From the NCBI GenBank assembly GCA_022414725.1, contig CM039464.1, positions 32,903,895-32,967,894 on the forward strand: a stretch of 64,000 bases of DNA, in the 5' to 3' direction. The translations under genes were made by a program, and so were the position numbers. The notes below the pieces were generated by a model that saw nothing but the letters and a program-made list of their open reading frames with translations, had not been told where the DNA came from and ran no database searches. Position 1 is the first letter of the stretch. Each line of letters opens with the position of its first letter. The DNA comes from Microglena sp. YARC. Its lineage: Eukaryota > Chlorophyta > Chlorophyceae > Chlamydomonadales > Chlamydomonadaceae. This document shows, one piece after another, positions 1 to 12,931 of the stretch.

Positions 1-525
1 GACACCAATGCAGTCAGAGACATCCCTGATCAGAGAAGGGTTGGCTTTAAACGCCTCCGATACCAGAAATGGTTCGCAGCCAACAGCAATGATGAGAATG
101 GCTTGATTCCCTTTACATCTGCCTTACATAAGCAGGATCAGATTCGTTCTATAGCACAGTTTAGAATGGGTTCCCATTGGCTGAACACAGAAAGAATGAG
201 GGTGGTGGATAGAGCACACATCCCTCGTTCAATAAGACACTGTCAAATGTGTGGGTTCCAAAAACCTGAGGATGAAATGCATATGTTTGAGTGCCCTTTT
301 TATAATGATATTCGCCACCGCTACCAGAAGCTGTTTACAGATATTTATAGGCATGTCCATGAGGATACCGACTTAACCGTATGGAATGTGGAATTCTGCG
401 ATTCCACATTCAGAACCTTTATGAATAGAAATGGCACTAAGACTTTTTGGAGCAACCTAGCCGACTATCTTTCTACTTGTAGAAGAGCAAGACAGGAAGC
501 CCTGGACTGCTTAGTGGCACCGTAA
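1..525 (+). CDS. LINE (non-LTR retrotransposon) ORF2 C-terminus, partial
   Basis: The frame is open from base 1 to a TAA at 525, so the 5' part lies outside the window. It holds a Cys-His cluster (CQMCGF, then H and C in MHMFECPFY), the C-terminal zinc-knuckle pattern found after the reverse transcriptase in many LINEs. Just before it is a basic stretch (SALHKQDQIRSIAQFRMGSH). Tryptophans and aromatic residues follow to the stop. The downstream UTR and pentamer tail fit a retrotransposed 3' end. It sits to the left of the last peptidase exon seen, on the opposite strand, so it probably lies in an intron or beyond that gene's end. No RT or endonuclease motif is inside the window, so the clade cannot be named. 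Confidence 0.75.
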   Translation, partial: DTNAVRDIPDQRRVGFKRLRYQKWFAANSNDENGLIPFTSALHKQDQIRSIAQFRMGSHWLNTERMRVVDRAHIPRSIRHCQMCGFQKPEDEMHMFECPFYNDIRHRYQKLFTDIYRHVHEDTDLTVWNVEFCDSTFRTFMNRNGTKTFWSNLADYLSTCRRARQEALDCLVAP

Positions 526-862
526 TTTATTATCCCTTTTTTTCTTCTTGTGACTTCTCATTTGTTAGCTTCATACCTCCGCCACTGGAAGTGGTTGAGA
601 GCTGGGTCCTTCTCTAGGGGGTTTAATACCTACGCCACCAAAACGGTGGTTGGGAGTATGGTTTGTTTGTCCTCGACACACCCCTGATGTAATGGGTTTT
701 TTTGCTTTGTGGGTGCTTTTTATTTTTGGTTCAAGCACAGAGTCTCATACACCCTCGCGGTGTCAAGTAGACTTTAACATGTAATGTCATGTAATGTGAT
801 GTGATGTAATGTAATGTGATGTAATGTAATGTAATGTAATGTAATGTAATGTAATGTATTAA
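526..862 (+). repeat. LINE 3' UTR and ATGTA-type tail
   Basis: T-rich sequence and two small inverted motifs (around 577-600 and 632-655) lead into a pentamer tail of ATGTA/ATGTG units at about 779-857. Short tandem tails of this kind end many non-LTR elements, so this probably marks the element's 3' terminus. Confidence 0.6.
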
Positions 863-1890
863 ATTATTGTACTGTATGCCATATTTCCCACACCGTAGTG
901 TGAGAAATGAAGTATTCTGATGACCGACACGGATACCACAGCCGCACCACAAATTTCAAATACTAAACCCAAAGGTGAAACCGGAAACCCGTGCACCGCA
1001 CATCATCCGCAGTACAGAGCACTGTCGGTATTTAATCCGAACGCAGCCGGAATGTAGCACCTTTTTGCTGCTCATCTGGTAAGCGCTCGGCTTACTACCA
1101 ATTTTTCGTCCCCACAACCTTCCCTCTGTCTCCACAAGATTTTTCATCATCTTCAGAAGCTACCAGAGCCTCCCAGGGGAAGTAACTCTGTTATTATTTG
1201 ACAGTAGCGACTCGTTTGGTAGTAGCCCAAAGACAGACCTGTAAGGTCTGAACTTCCAAGCTATCCGAATTTAGATGGTGCAGTTTATTTATTTTAAGGG
1301 ACTGTAGCAAGTACAAGTGCAGTCTGAGGAAGGATCCAGCTCCCCATGTGGGAACAAGGAACACCTCCAAAGAACAAGCACTTTGGGAAAGCTCAGACCC
1401 AAAAATAATTACTGCACCCCTACCAAAAGGGGCCCCATTTGAAGATGCGCTGGGCCTCTAAGGCTGTGTCTTTATGCCCAGCAAGCAGGCCCCTTTACTT
1501 GTGCAAACTCAAGTATGACAATGATGAAGCCTGCTAACGCTGATTTCCTAAGTCCCTTGGGACTATTGGGCTTGCCCAATTTAATAGGTATTCAGGAAAT
1601 GTGAAGCGGCCTGTAAGGTATCTGAGTCAAGTCATCTGAATTAACATTCTTTGTATTAAATTCAATTATTGTACTGTATTAACCAGGTATTAACATTCTT
1701 TACACTGTATTACATTAGTGTACTGTATTAACATTCTTTGTATTGTATTAAAGTATTGTTCTGTATTAACATTCTTTGTATTGTATTAAATTATTGTTCT
1801 GTATTAACATTCTTTGTATTGTTTAAATTATTGCATCGAATTACAATTATTTGTATTGCAATAAATTATTAAATTGTATAAAAGAAAAGT
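863..1890. other. non-coding stretch with AT-rich tandem repeat
   Basis: I see no exon that I can defend here. From about 1650 to 1870 there are about five copies of an AT-rich unit of roughly 37 bp (TTCTTTGTATTG, then TAAATTATTG). This is most likely intron of the peptidase gene, or sequence beyond its end. Confidence 0.5.
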
Positions 1891-2050
1891 CTGCTGACCT
1901 GGAAGTTAGAATTACAAGTGGGGGCTGTGACCCCTTGTCTGACCTTACACAAACACTATCTCTCTCATACACACTCACTCTCTCTCTGTCTCACACACAC
2001 TCACTATCTCTCTCTTTCTCACACACACACACACTATCTCTCACACTGAC

Positions 2051-2233
2051 CTGAAAGTTAGAATTACACGTGGGGGCGGTGACGCCTTGTCTGACCACAC
2101 ACCAGGTTGCATCAGCGTCCATGCCAGGTGGAGGGGCCTCCCCCTCGGCAAAGCCTGTTCGGCATGTGCCTTGGTAGGACTCGTTCCCGTAGTCCCAGCT
2201 ATTTTTACACTCACACCCGTCGACCGTTGGCAC
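2051..2233 (-). CDS. C11 gene exon 13: FN2-like module
   Basis: Acceptor CCCAG and donor GTCAGT flank 61 codons in phase 0. The exon starts [13 protein letters not shown], repeating the GCxCxxxW start of the modules in exon 12, and runs to TWCVV and a further Cys. The preceding exon ends WDYCQ, so the junction rebuilds the DYCxVxTxxGCxC module border seen inside exon 12. The 3' edge plus donor is copied once at about 1895-1950. No stop codon is present, so at least one further exon is expected to the left. Confidence 0.8.
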
Positions 2234-5200
2234 CTGGGAGTAGGGTAGGGGGAAGCGGGCCAGCACTTGGGTCTAGGTGGTGTAGGTGGTTAAGGTGGGT
2301 TAGATGGGTTAGGGAAAGGAGTGCTGACCAGCTAAATGCTGACCAGCTATTTTTACACTCACACCCGTCGACCGTTGGCACCTGGTAGTAGGGTAGGGGG
2401 AAGCGGGTCAGCACTTGGGTCTAGGTGGTGTAGGTGGTTAAGGTGGGTTAGGTGGGTTAGGGAAAGGAGTGCTGACCAGCTAAATGCTGACCAGCTGTTT
2501 TTACACTCACACCCGTCGACCGTTGGCACCTGGTAGTAGGGTAGGGGGAAGCGGGTCAGCACTTGGGTCTAGGTGGTGTAGGTGGTTAAGGTGGGTTAGA
2601 TGGGTTAGGGAAAGGAGTGCTGACCAGCTAAATGCTGACCAGCTGTTTTTACACTCACACCCGTTGACCGTTGGCACCTGGTAGTAGGGTAGGGGGAAGC
2701 GGGTCAGCACTTGGGTCTAGGTGGTGTAGGTGGTTAAGGTGGGTTAGGTGGGTTAGGGAAAGGAGTGCTGACCAGCTAAATGCTGACCAGCTGTTTTTAC
2801 TCTCACACCCGTCGACCGTTGGCACCTGTCAGGAGGGTGGGGGGAAGCAGGTCACCACTTGGGTCTAAGTGGGTTAGGTGGTTTAGGAGGTTTAGGGAAA
2901 GAAGTGCTGACCAGCTAAATGTTGACCAGCTGTTGACCAGCTAAATGTTGACCAGCTAAATGTTGAGCTTTCACCTACCCATGTTGTAAACCCCCCAAAT
3001 CCGCATCCAAGTTTAATTTAAATTGGTATTTCTATTTAATGGTGGGTTGGGATGGGGTGGGGGTTGTGGTGGGGTTGGGGTGGGTCGGGTTGGGGGTTGG
3101 GGGTTGGGGGTTGGGGGTTGGGGTTGGGGGGTCAGCCCTCAAGTTTTTGAGGCTATACCCGTTAGTAGCAATTTTCTTTTTCACTCCTGGTTGACCAGCT
3201 TAATGTTGACCAGCTTCCCCTGCCAGGTCCCCACTCACACCCGTCGACCATTGGCACCTGGCAGTTGGGTAGGGGGAAGCGGGTCAGCTCTTGGGTATAG
3301 GTGGGTTAAGTGGGTTAGGTGGGTTAGGTGGGTTTGGGAAAGAAGTGCTGAACAGCTTAATGTTGACCAGCTTCCTCCCACCTGACAGTAGGGTAGGGGG
3401 AAGCTGGTCAGCACTTGGGCCTAGGTGGGTTCAATGGGTTAGGTGGGTTAGGGAAAGAAGTGCTGAACAGCTTAATGTTGACCAGCTTCCTCCCACCTGG
3501 CAGTAGGGTAGGGGGAAGCTGGTCAGCACTTGGGCCTAGGTGGGTTCAATGGGCTAGGTGGGTTAGGGAAAGAAGTGCTGAACAGCTTAATGTTGACCAG
3601 CTTCCTCCCACCTGGCAGTAGGGTAGGGGGAAGCTGGTCAGCACTTGGGCCTAGGTGGGTTCAATGGGCTAGGTGGGTTAGGGAAAGAAGTGCTGAACAG
3701 CTTAATGTTGACCAGCTTCCTCCCACCTGACAGTAGGGTAGGGGGAAGCTGGTCAGCACTTGGGCCTAGGTGGGTTCAATGGGCTAGGTGGGTTAGGGAA
3801 AGAAGTGCTGAACAGCTACATGTTGACCAGCTTCCTCCCACCTGGCAGTAGGGTAGGGGGAAGCTGGTCAGCACTTGGGCCTAGGTGGGTTCAATGGGCT
3901 AGGTGGGTTAGGGAAAGAAGTGCTGAACAGCTTAATGTTGACCAGCTTCCTCCCACCTGGCAGTAGGGTAGGGGGAAGCTGGTCAGCACTTGGGCCTAGG
4001 TGGGTTCAATGGGTTAGGTGGGTTAGGGAAAGAAGTGCTGAACAGCTTAATGTTGACCAGCTTCCTCCCACCTGACAGTAGGGTAGGGGGAAGCTGGTCA
4101 GCACTTGGGCCTAGGTGGGTTCAATGGGCTAGGTGGGTTAGGGAAAGAAGTGCTGAACAGCTTAATGTTGACCAGCTTCCTCCCACCTGACAGTAGGGTA
4201 GGGGGAAGCTGGTCAGCACTTGGGCCTAGGTGGGTTAAATGGGTTAGGTGGGTTAGGGAAAGAAATGCTGAACAGCTTAATGTTGACCAGATTCCTCCCA
4301 CCTGGCAGTAGGGTAGGGGGAAGCTGGTCAGCACTTGGGCCTAGGTGGGTTCAATGGGTTAGGTGGGTTAGGGAAAGAAGTGCTGAACAGCTTAATGTTG
4401 ACCAGATTCCTCCCACCTGGCAGTAGGGTAGGGGGAAGCTGGGCAGCACTTGGGCCTAGGTGGGTTAGGTGGGTTAGGGAAAGAAGTGCTGACCAGCTAC
4501 ATGTTGACCAGCTTCCTCCTACCTGGCAGTAGTCCCACAGCTGCGGGTCACCCCGGGGGTCATCCGCATCCATGGCATGCGCCCGGAATACACCAGGGCA
4601 CGTTTTGTTGTCCACGAAGCACCAGGCGCCTAGGGGATCGTTGTCTGGGTTGGCGCAGACGCCTCCGAAGGTCAGGCCCTGGTAAGTCCACGTGTCGAGA
4701 CAGTCGCAGCCAGAGAGGGTGGTCTTCACCCCGCAGTAGTCGGTTAGGGAGCTGTTCGGGGAGGAGTCCACTTCGCAGCTGCCAACTTCGTAGAAGCACC
4801 AAGGCCCCCCGGGGTCGTCGTCGGGCAGGTCGCAGCCGTAGTAGGTTCGTTCCCCGTGCTTCCATGCGCGCTGGCACTGGCAGCCGGCGACGGTGAAGGT
4901 GGTGGAGGCGGAGAATACACCGGGTAGGGCGACGATGCGGTCGTCGACGGAAGAGGACTGTAGGAAGAGGAGGAGGTTGTCTTGTATATTATCGCCTAGG
5001 AGTGTCGATGCCTCGGACACGGTGAGGGGCAGTACCTGAAGGCTTTCGGGGTATCCCCACTTGATACACGAAGATAGCTCGTAGCTGTTTACTTGAGAGG
5101 TGGAGAAGTCGATGGGCACCTACAACAAGGGTAGAGGGTGGTGGTGGTGTGCGTATGTTGTGGGTGGGTGGGGTGGGTGGGTAGGAGTGGTGATTTGAGA

Positions 5201-6009
5201 GGTGAGGTGAGGGGCAGCACCTGCAGGTTTTCAGGGTTTCCCCATTTGATACACGATGATAGCTCGTAGCTGTTTACTTGATTACTTGAGAGGTGGAGAA
5301 GTTGATGAGCACCTACAACAAGGGTAGAGGGTGGTGTTGGTGGTGTGCGTATGTTGTGGGTGTGGGTGGGTGGATGGGTGGTGTGGGTAGGAGTGGTGAT
5401 TTGAGAGGTGAGGTGAGGGGCAGTACCTGCAGGTTTTCGTGGTATCCCCACTTGATACACGAAGATAGCTCGTAGCTGTTTACTTGAGAGGTGGAGAAGT
5501 CGGGGCATCTACAACAAGGGTAGGGGGGTGGTGGGGGTGGTGTGCGTATGTCGTGGGGTGTGGTGTTGTGTGGGGGTGGGGTAGGAGCGGCGGTGATTTG
5601 AGAGGTGGAGAAGTCAGCGGGCACCTAGTACACGGGCAGGGGGTTGCGGTGGGTGGTGTGCGTATGTTGTGGGTGTGTGGGTGGTGTGTGTGGGCGTGTG
5701 TGTGCGGAGTGGGGGGTGGGGTGGGGGGGGTTAGGAGTGGTGGTGATTTGAGAGGTGGATAAGTCGATGGGCACCTAGTACACGTGCAGAGGGTCGTGGT
5801 GGTGGTGAGCGTATGTTTGTGTGTGTGTGTGTGTGTGTGTGGTGGGGTGGTGTGTGGGGGGGGTGGGGGGCGGGGGGGGGTGGGGGGTGGGGGGCGGTGC
5901 GGGGGTAGGATTGGTAGTGATTTTAGAGGTGAATTCAAGGGGCACCTATCACACGGGCAGGGCGTTGTGGTGGGTGGTGTGCGTGTGTTGTGTGTGTGTG
6001 TGTGTGTGT

Positions 6010-6047
<38 letters not shown>

Positions 6048-9000
6048 GGGGGGGGGGGGGGGGGGGGGAGGAGTGGTGGTGATTTGAGAGGTGATAAGTC
6101 AATGGGAACCAAGTACACGGGCAGAAAAGATAATTTAAGTGTTTGATTCTTACATATTAGTATCACATTTATTAATACATGTTATAATCTATTTATAATC
6201 TATTTATATGTTCATATTTGTATTTGTATTTTAATATTGATATTTATGATACATTTATATTTTGCGGTGTATTTTATAACCTATTTATAATGTATAATAT
6301 ATGTAAAACCTATTTCGCACCTTGTACATGTAGGGAAGTATATCACCACCGGTTTCCATTTTACGATTCTGATCACATTTATTATTATATTTATAATATA
6401 TTTCGCACCTTGTACATGAAGGGAAGTATATCACCACCGGTTTCCATTTTACGATTCTAATCACATTTATTATTAGATTTATAATATATTTCGCACCTTG
6501 TACATGTAGGGAAGTATAACACCACCGGTTCCCATTTTACAATTATTATCACATTTATTGATATATTTACGGGGGGCCATCAAGAAGTATTTGTGTGACC
6601 CCCCGTATACATAGTAGCCTATTTCACACCTTGTACATGTAGGGAAGTATAACACCACCGGTTTCCGTTGAAATTTCTCCAAAGGCGCCTGCACTTGTTT
6701 CCGTGTACAGCTGCATCTTGTAGGCGCCGGTGCTGGGGATGTACCTGTACTTCAGCATCCCTTTCTCCATGTCCTATTCAGGCAAGTGGTGGATTAAGTT
6801 GGTTTGTTTGGTTTATTTCATTCATTTGTTTGGTTTGCTTGGTTATTCTGTTTATTTATTTGTTTGTTTGTTTGTTTGTTTGTTAAGTCTATTTCAGCAT
6901 CCCTTGTAGGTGTCGGTGCTAGGGTTGTAAGTGTCGGTGCTAGGGTTGTAAGTGTCGGTGCTAGGGTCGTACCTGTACTTCAGCATCCCATTCTCCATGT
7001 CCTATACAGGCGAGTGGTGGATTGAGTTGGTTTGCTTGGTTCATTTCATCCATTTGTTTGGTTTATTTGGTTATTCTGATTATTTGTTTTGTTTGTTTGT
7101 TTGTTTGTTAGTTTGTTTGTTTGGTTTGTTTGGTTTGTTTGTTTTTCCCGTCTTTTTAAGCATCCCTTTTAGGCGTTGGTGCTAAGGCTGTACCTGTACT
7201 TCAGCATCCCTTTCTACATGTCCTATACAGGCAAGTGGTGGATTAAGTTGGTTTGTTTGGTTCATTTCATCCATTTTGTTTGGTTTGTCTGGCTATTCTG
7301 ATTATTTGTTTGGTTTGTTTATTTATTTGCTGGTTTGTTAGTTTGTCTGGTTTGTTTGGTTTATTTGATTTGTTTATTTATTTGCTGGTTTGTTGGTTTG
7401 TTTGGTTTGTTTGGTTTGTTTGGTTTGTTTGGTTGTTTTGTATATTTCAGCATCCCATGTGAGTGCTGGTGCTAAGGCTGTACCAGTACTTCAGCATCCC
7501 TTTCTCCATTTCCTATACACGCGAGTGGTGAATTAAGTTGGTTTGTTTGGTTCATTTCATTCATTTGTTTGGTTTATTTGGTTATTCCGATTATTTGTTT
7601 GGTTTGTTAGTTTATTTGTTTGTTGGTTAGTTAGTTTGGTTTGCTGGGTTTTTTCGTATATTCAAGCATCCCTTGTAGGTGTTGGTGCCAGGGCTGTACC
7701 AGTACTTCAGAACCCCTTTCTCCATGTCCTGTACAGGCGAGTGGTGGATGAAGTTGGTTTGTTAGTTCATTTTGTTTGGTTTGTTTGGTTATTCAGTTTT
7801 TTTTTTGCTTATTCCAGGTTATTCTGTTTGTTTGTTAATTTGCTTCGTTTGGCTGTTTCGTTTATTTTAGCATCCCTTGCTCCATCTCCAACACAGGTAA
7901 GAGGTAGCTCAAGTTATTTTGTTTTGTTTTGTTTATTTTGCTAGCTTTGTTTGGTCAATTCGCTTCTTTTGTTTCGTTCATTTGTTCATTATGTTTCCTT
8001 TGTTTATTTTAGCATCCCTTGCTTCATTTCCAACACAGGAGAGCCGTAGCTCGAGTTGTCTCTTTGTTTCTTTTGCTTGGTTTGTTTGGTTCATTTCATT
8101 CATTTGTCATCCTGTTTTTTTGTGTCTGGTTTGTTTGGGTAGTTTTGTTGTTCTGTTTATTTGTTTGTTTGGTTTGCTTGGCTAATTTATATATTTTAGC
8201 ATCCCTTGCTTCATCTCTGACACATGTGAGACGTAGCTCAAGTTGTTTTTTGCTTGGTTTGTTTGGTTTGTTTGGTTTGTTTGGTTTGTTTGGATTTTCT
8301 GTTTATTTGTTTGGTATTTTTGTTTGTTTGTTTGTTTATGTATATGTTTGTTTGGTTTGTTCGGCTATTTCGTTTATTTTAGCATCCCTTGCTTCATCTT
8401 CGACACAGGTGAGAGGTAGATTAAGTTGCTTTGTTAGATCCATTTTTTTTTTTTTTTTTTTTTGCTATTTCATTTATTTAGCATCCCTTGCTTCATCTTC
8501 GACACAGAGGTGAGAAATAGCTCAAGTTGCTTTGTTTTGTTTATTTTGCTTGGTTTGGTTGGTCAACTTGATTATGTTGTTTCGTTCATGTGTTCATTAT
8601 TTTGTCTTGCGCATTGTAGGCATAGTTTAGATCAGGATTAGGGTTCAGGACTTCAGGGTCAGGAAGCCAGGAGTAGGCATTTAAATTTTCAATCAGGTTT
8701 ATGAATTTAATTTAAAATCAGGATTAGGAATTTGAATTTAAATCAGGAATTTAAATTTTAGATCAAGATTAGGGTTCAGGATATCAGAGTCAGGAAGCCA
8801 GGATGGTAACCCTAGAGGAGTAGGCATGTAAAAGTTTTTATCTGGATTAGTGTTCCAGGTCTTGATGCCAGGATAAGGGTTCAGGGTCAGGAGGCCAGGA
8901 TTAGGGTTCAGGGTCAGGAGGCCAGGATAAGGGTTCAGGGTCAGGAGGTCAGGATAAGGGTTCAGGGTCAGGAGGCCAGGATAAGGGTTCAGGGTCAGGA

Positions 9001-12000
9001 GGCCAGGATAAGGGTTCAGGGTCAGGAGGCCAGGATAAGGGTTCAGGGTCAGGAGGCCAGGATAAGGGTTCAGGGTCAGGAGGCCAGGATAAGGGTTCAG
9101 GGTCAGGAGGCCAGGATAAGGGTTCAGGGTCAGGAGGCCAGGATAAGGGTTCAGGGTCAGGAGGCCAGGATAAGGGTTCAGGGTCAGTAGGCCAGGATAA
9201 GGGGTCAGATAAAGGTCAGGAGGCCAGGATTAAGGGTTCAGGGTCAGTAGGCCAGGATTAGGTTCAGGGTCAGTAGGCCAGGATAAGGGTTCAGGGTCAG
9301 GAGGCCAGGATAAGGGTTCAGGGTCAGTAGGCCAGGATTAGGGTTCAGGGTCAGTAGGCCAGGATTAGGGTTCAGGGTCAGGAGGCCAGGATAAGGGTTC
9401 AGGGTCAGGAGGCCAGGATAAGGGTTCAGGGTCAGTAGGCCAGGATTAGGGTTCAGGGTCAGGAGGCCAGGATAAGGGTTCAGGGTCAGGAGGCCAGGAT
9501 AAGGGTTCAGGGTCAGTAGGCCAGGATTAGGGTTCAGGGCCAGGGTCGTACCTTGATAGGCGTAGTACAACTCCTCCCGTAGAAAACCAGGGAGGTGATG
9601 GTGAGAGTGGCCAGCCCCCCGGCGGAATCGTAGGTGTGCTCCTCAGAGGCATACATGAAACTAAAGGAGGAGCTGGTGGGTCCGCCTTGGATTGGAGCGC
9701 TCACCACCTACACAAGGGCACATGGGAAGTAAGTAAATTATGTGTAATGGGTATATGGGTAGGGACCGGCATATCATAGGATGTCCCTCCAGGACATTGT
9801 ATGACATCAAATGATTTTTTCATCAAGCGTTTGCCAAAACAAAATATGCTTTTTTTAGGTAGGGGTACATATAATATATATATATATACTTGTATAATGA
9901 TATGGGTATTAAGTAAATTGTAGGTGTGCTCCTCAAAGGCATACATGAAACTAAAGGCGGAGCTAGTGGGTCCGCCTTGGATAGGAGCGCTCACCACCTG
10001 CATACGAGGAGGGAATGGCAACTGTGGGCGCATCAGAAAGTGGCGGATGGTGATGCGGGGATTGGGGCCGTAGGGGGGGGGTGGGGGCAAGTGGGTGAGG
10101 ACGTCGGAGGAGCTCCTAGCTAGTGTCTCAGAGTCTGTCGCAGCTGGGGAACGGCAAATCATATGATGTTGACCAAAGACGAGTATGATATCATATGATA
10201 TCATACAAAAATCATATGATTTAATATCATATGATATGATGCCCCAGGCCAAAGTTACCTAGTCAGACCGCCGGCATCATATGATATCATATGATATCAT
10301 ATTGCCGATCCCTCCATATGGATAGGGAACGGCAACTAATATTAGAGCTTGACAAACTTATAATCACTAATATTATATAAGTGTCACAATAATACTAGTG
10401 TCTCAAATAAATTCAAAATTCTGGTGAGACGGCTCGTCATTCTAATATTAAGTAACATTCACTAATATTATTCATTCACTAATATTAACTAACTTAGCCT
10501 TTCTCATAAGCACATGGGCACATGGGCAGTAGGTAAATTATGAGTAATGGGCATATGGGCACATGGGCAGTAAGTAAATGATGAGTAATGGGCATATGGG
10601 CATATGGGCACATGGGCAGAAGGTAAATGACGTGTATCATGCTTAACTTGTTGCAGACCAGCGCAGAGCCCAAAATCGTCCATTCCACTCCGAACTGGCC
10701 TCCAGTCTATACTATAATTGGTGTACTTCTAAAGCAGTACACCAAGTGCGAGGGGGTGTTCTCGTCATAAGGCGTAACATTTACGTATTTTTTTTAATCC
10801 AAACGCCACCTGCTGCTAAGCCCAAAATCGTCCATCCCACGCTGCACTGGCCTCTAGTCCGTCGATCTGGCCCCTCAACCTTACACCTCGTCATAAGTCC
10901 CCCTTGTCTCCATCAAGCCGAGGGCGCATTTGGAGTCCAGTAGGGCACCAGGAAAAATATAATCATAAGCATAAGCATCATTATATGTATTATTTACTTA
11001 TTTCATTCCATCCACACTTCACCTGTTGCAAAGCCCAAAACCGTCCGTCCCACGCTGCACTGGCCTCCAGTCCGTCGATCAGGCCCCCTCACCATAAGGC
11101 GTAACATTTACTTATCATATTTAATCTATGCTTCACTTGTTGCAAAGCCCAAAACCGTCCATCCCACGCCGCACTGGCCTGTAGTCCGTTGATCTGACTG
11201 TTCACATCTCACACCACATCGTAAGGCGTAACACTTACTTATTTTATTCAATCCATATTTCACCTGCTGCAAAGCCCAGAATCGTCCGTCCCACGCCGCA
11301 ATGGCCTATAGTCTGTCGATCTGCCACCTCACCCTCCCACCTCGTCATAAGTCCCCCTTGACTCCATCAAGCCGAGGGCGCATTTGGAGTCCAGTAGGGC
11401 TCCAGGAAAAATAGAATCATAAGCATCATTAGATGCATTATTTACTTATTTCATTATATCCACACTTCACCTGTTGCAAAGCCCAGAATAGTCCGTCCCA
11501 CGCCGCAGTGGCCTCCAGTCTGTCAATCGGGCCCCACACACTCACACCTCGTCATAAGTCCCCCTTGACCCCGTCAAGCCGAGGGCGCATTTGGAGTCTA
11601 GTAGGGCACCAGGAAAAATATAATCATAACCATAATCACAATCATCATAAGATGTATTATTTACTTATTGTATTTAATCCATGCTTCACCTGTTGCAAAG
11701 CCCAGAATCGTCCGTCCCACGCTGCACTGGCCTCTAGTCCGTTGATCTGGCCCCTCAACCTCACACCTCGTCATAAGCCCCCCTTGACTCCATCAAGTCG
11801 AGGGCGCATTTGGAGTCCAGTAGGGCACCAGGAAAAATAGAATCATAAGCATAAGCATCATTATATGTATTATTGACTTATTTCATTCCATCCACACTTC
11901 ACCTGTTGCAAAGCCGAAAACCGTCGGTCCCACACTGCACTGGCCTCCAGTCCGTCGATCAGGCCCCCTCACCATAAGGCGCAACATTTACTTATCATAT

Positions 12001-12898
12001 TTGATCTATGCTTCACCTGTTGCAAAGCCCAAAACCGTCCATCCCACGCCGCACTGGCCTCTAGTCCGTCGATCAGGCCCCTCACCCTCAAACCTCGTCA
12101 TAAGGCGTAACATTTACTTATCATATTGAATCTATGCTTCACCTGTTGCAAAGCCCAAAACCGTCCATCCCACGCCGCACTGGCCTCTAGTCCATCGATC
12201 AGGCCCCCTCACCCTCAAACCTCGTCATAAGGCGTAACACTGACTTATTTTATTCAATCCATATTTCACCTGCTGCAAAGCCCAAAACCGTCCATCCCGC
12301 GCCGCACTGGCCTGTAGTCCGTCGATCAGGCCCCTTCAACCTCACACCTCGTCATAAGGCGAAACATTAACTTATAGTATTTAATCAAACATCACCTGTT
12401 GCAAAGCCCAGAATCGTCCATCCCACGCCGCACTGGCCTGCAGTCCGTTGATCTGACCGTTCACATCTCCTGCCAAGATCCAGAAAGAGCGGGTGGGGTC
12501 CTTGAATCCGAAAAACGCGTAGGCTTCTTTGCCGAGGGGGATGGTCAGGGTGCCAGAAGCGATGTACGCCTCTTGAACGTAGCTGAAGTACGGGGTGAAG
12601 GTGGGTGCAGTGAAGGAGTAGGATACTCCAGCATTATCTGTTGTGGAACAGGGGAGGGGGGGAGAGGGGAGAGGGGGGGGTAAGGTGTGTGTGTGGGTGT
12701 TGTGGTGGGTGTGGTGGTGGTGGTGGTGGTGGGGGTTAGAAGCGATGTACGCTTCCTGGGCGTAGCTGAAGTACGGGGTGAAGGTGGGTGCCGTGAAGGA
12801 GTAGGACACTCCAGCATTGTCTGTTGTGGAACAGGGGTTGTGGGGAGAGGGGAGGGGGGGGGGGTAAAGGTGTGGTTGATGTGCAGGTGTGTGTGTGC

Positions 12899-12931
<33 letters not shown>

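Noticed and set aside
3023..4900. Many 66-148 codon ORFs on +
   Set aside because: They follow the 115-bp and 148-bp repeat periods and the shadow of exon 12; the minus-strand exon explains the region.
8870..9545. CRISPR-like regular repeat
   Set aside because: The units are head-to-tail with no spacers, in an intron of a eukaryotic gene.
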